NCBI GenBank assembly: GCA_041395205.1
Contig: JAWLAZ010000001.1
Location: forward strand, 1,812,024-1,876,023
Direction of reading: 5' to 3'
Source of the DNA: JAHEFU01 sp041395205
GTDB taxonomy: Bacteria > 4484-113 > JAFGCY01
DNA length: 64,000 nt
The notes beneath the pieces were generated by a model. It was not told where the DNA came from and did not search any database. It saw only the letters and a list, made by a program, of their open reading frames with translations. This document shows, piece by piece, positions 62,591-64,000 of this stretch. The translations under genes and the position numbers were made by a program. Each line of letters opens with the position of its first letter. The stretch's first letter is position 1.

Positions 62591-63376
62591 ATGTCCAGAA
62601 TTACCGCTGTCTTCGTACTGAGTCTCGTGATGACCCTGTTTGGCGCCTTCAGCGCCGTGGCCTCCGGCCCCTCCAGCCCCGAGGAGGCGTTCGTGGCCCT
62701 CAAGGAAGGCAACGAACGCTTCGTGGATGGCCGCAGCGCACATCCCAACCTCGACCTGGAGCGCATCCGTGACACCAGTGCCAACGGCCAGCACCCCTTC
62801 GCCACGATCATCGGCTGCTCCGACAGCCGCGTGCCGCTGGAGCTCGCCCTGGACCAGGGCATCGGCGACCTGTTCATCATCCGCGTGGCCGGCAATGTCT
62901 GCAGCACGGATGAGATCGGCAGCATCGAGTACGGCGTGGACCACCTGCGCACCCCGCTGATGGTGGTGATGGGCCACAGCAAGTGCGGGGCCTGCACCGC
63001 CGTGGCCGAGGGCGCGGAGGTGCACGGCAGCATCCCGGCGCTGGTAGCTCCGATCGGCGATGCCGTAAAGGCCGTCAAGGCGCATGACCACTCCCTCAGC
63101 GGTGACGAGCTGGTGGCGGCCGTGGTCGAGGAGAATGTCTGGCAGTCCATCGAGGACCTGCTGATGAAGAGTCCCGACACCCTGAAGCATGTCAACGGCG
63201 GCACCGTGAAGGTCATCGGCGCGGTCTACGACATCGAGACCGGTGAAGTGCGCTGGCTCGGCGAGCATCCGAAGCAGTCGGCGATCATCGCCGCGGCCGG
63301 CGGTGGCAACCCGCATATCGCGGCGGCGGATCCGCATGGAGAGGCTGACGCCGGACACGGCGTCGGCCATCACTAG
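62591..63376 (+). CDS. Exported beta-class carbonic anhydrase
   Basis: A 261-residue zinc enzyme for interconversion of CO2 and bicarbonate. Signal peptide of about 25 residues (VFVLSLVMTLFGAFSAVA), so it acts in the periplasm. Zinc ligands Cys76 (GCSDSR), His129 and Cys132 (GHSKCGAC), with Asp78/Arg80 as the regulatory dyad, are complete. The domain covers residues about 30-225; the last 25 residues are His-rich (HGEADAGHGVGHH) and may bind metal. Strong AGGAG five nt before the ATG at 62591. Monocistronic, terminator downstream. Exported beta-CAs are less common than cytoplasmic ones. Confidence 0.96.
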   Translation: MSRITAVFVLSLVMTLFGAFSAVASGPSSPEEAFVALKEGNERFVDGRSAHPNLDLERIRDTSANGQHPFATIIGCSDSRVPLELALDQGIGDLFIIRVAGNVCSTDEIGSIEYGVDHLRTPLMVVMGHSKCGACTAVAEGAEVHGSIPALVAPIGDAVKAVKAHDHSLSGDELVAAVVEENVWQSIEDLLMKSPDTLKHVNGGTVKVIGAVYDIETGEVRWLGEHPKQSAIIAAAGGGNPHIAAADPHGEADAGHGVGHH

Positions 63377-63408
63377 ACGCAGTCCCACAGACTGAAGCAG
63401 AGCAACCC

Positions 63409-63443
63409 GCGGCCGGCCATGGAGGGCTGGCCGCCTGCTTTTC
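63409..63443 (+). terminator. Terminator of the carbonic anhydrase gene
   Basis: GCGGCCGGCC (63409-63418) pairs with GGCTGGCCGC (63425-63434) with one G-T pair, then CTGCTTTTC. Confidence 0.75.
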
Positions 63444-63523
63444 TACATGGGCCGAAAGCTGAAACAGGGAACTGATCTGCTCGCCGGGCTTGACTGGCAA
63501 CGCGATGGCAGTGATGGTTTTAC

Positions 63524-63550
63524 TGACGCAGAGACGCAGGGGCGCAGAGA
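63524..63550 (+). repeat. Short degenerate tandem repeat beside the GxxExxY gene
   Basis: Three 8-nt-spaced copies of (A/G)CGCAG form GACGCAGAGACGCAG and GGGCGCAGAGA, about 20 nt beyond the 3' end of the GxxExxY gene. Similar words are commonly seen near such genes in other genomes (recollection, not checked). Confidence 0.5.
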
Positions 63551-63567
63551 TCAACCGGACTTGTGAA

Positions 63568-63966
63568 TCAGGGTCTGTAGTTATTGGCAACCCTGAAAAT
63601 GCCATCCCGCAGCACTGCAACATTGAAGTTGATGAGCAGACCCCTCGCCAGCCCGCTCATCCTCAGATAGCTCAATAGCTGTGCCTTATGCACCGGTTCC
63701 ACCTTCGCAATGCTCTTTAACTCCAGGATCAGTTCGTTTTCCACAATCATGTCCGCGCGCAGGTTTGCCGCAATCTTCACTCCTTTGTACTGCACCGGTA
63801 ACTCGGACTCAAGCCGGAAGCTCATTCCCCTGAGATGCAACTCATGTGCAAGGCAGGATGAATAGATGGATTCAAGCAGGCCCGGTCCGATCCGTTTGTG
63901 GACTTCCATGGCAGCACCGATCACCGCAGCTGAAAGTTGATCCCGTTCTTTTGCATTATCAGACAT
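63568..63966 (-). CDS. GxxExxY protein (PD-(D/E)XK-like fold)
   Basis: A 132-residue protein with the name-giving motif GLLESIY, and AD..VENELILELKS, a nuclease-like core Asp...Glu-x-Lys. GxxExxY proteins are small, widely scattered and often in multiple copies; their role is unknown and a nuclease activity is predicted only from fold. LLSYLRMSGLARGLLINFN is the typical end. ATG at 63966; GATAAT lies 8 nt upstream without a ribosome site, so it may be leaderless. The upstream DNA is very AT-rich. Confidence 0.92.
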   Translation of the reverse strand: MSDNAKERDQLSAAVIGAAMEVHKRIGPGLLESIYSSCLAHELHLRGMSFRLESELPVQYKGVKIAANLRADMIVENELILELKSIAKVEPVHKAQLLSYLRMSGLARGLLINFNVAVLRDGIFRVANNYRP

Positions 63967-64000
63967 GACATGTTATTATCATAATATGCCATATATATTT

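Overview
The window comes from a GC-rich chromosome of a diderm bacterium. An outer membrane is implied by LpxD (lipid A synthesis), an Omp85/BamA barrel protein, many lipoproteins with lipoboxes and several exported enzymes. The lineage cannot be fixed from the sequence. The mix of tricorn-like proteases, PKD/dockerin-like lipoproteins, a multihaem cytochrome and frequent apparently leaderless promoters fits a poorly characterised environmental phylum better than any model group. Coding density is high and there is no phage, insertion sequence or CRISPR array.

Layout. 1-1.4 kb: end of a malic enzyme and a tRNA-Asn with its own promoter. 1.8-4.3 kb: a small acidic protein plus an Rrf2 regulator, converging on a membrane-anchored 12-haem cytochrome. 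4.3-10.5 kb: DCC thiol oxidoreductase, zinc peptidase, response regulator-PP2C phosphatase, CAP lipoprotein, quinone oxidoreductase and AcpS. 10.7-15.6 kb: Lon, an RlmB-type methyltransferase with a long arginine/glycine/tyrosine repeat tail, and two related small proteins. 15.7-20.8 kb: GpsA, WYL regulator, a toxin-antitoxin-like pair, a low-GC orphan and a VWA protein. 21-39 kb: three exported tricorn-like S41 proteases around two giant dockerin-like/PKD/propeller lipoproteins. 39-45 kb: envelope cluster (two unknown proteins, BamA-like protein, LpxD). 45-59 kb: four lipoproteins sharing an unnamed N-terminal module, a globin/amidohydrolase/membrane-protein operon and membrane proteins. 59-64 kb: repeat-rich non-coding stretch, GatB, a GT-repeat promoter before two small secreted proteins, an exported carbonic anhydrase and a GxxExxY protein.

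How it fits together. Much of 21-59 kb looks like a cell-surface programme: large proteases that could finish degrading peptides outside the cytoplasm, surface lipoproteins with adhesive folds (PKD, FN3, propeller, dockerin-like, possibly cohesin-like), and the machinery (BamA-like, LpxD) that builds the surface. Regulatory points of note: several genes carry a -10 hexamer 6-8 nt before the start codon with no Shine-Dalgarno sequence (leaderless transcription); a (GT)10 tract lies between -35 and a candidate -10 of a secreted-protein operon (possible phase variation); and several terminators have no gene upstream on their strand (candidate small RNAs). Coordinates of starts were chosen from Shine-Dalgarno sites, signal peptides and family N-termini; no database search was possible.
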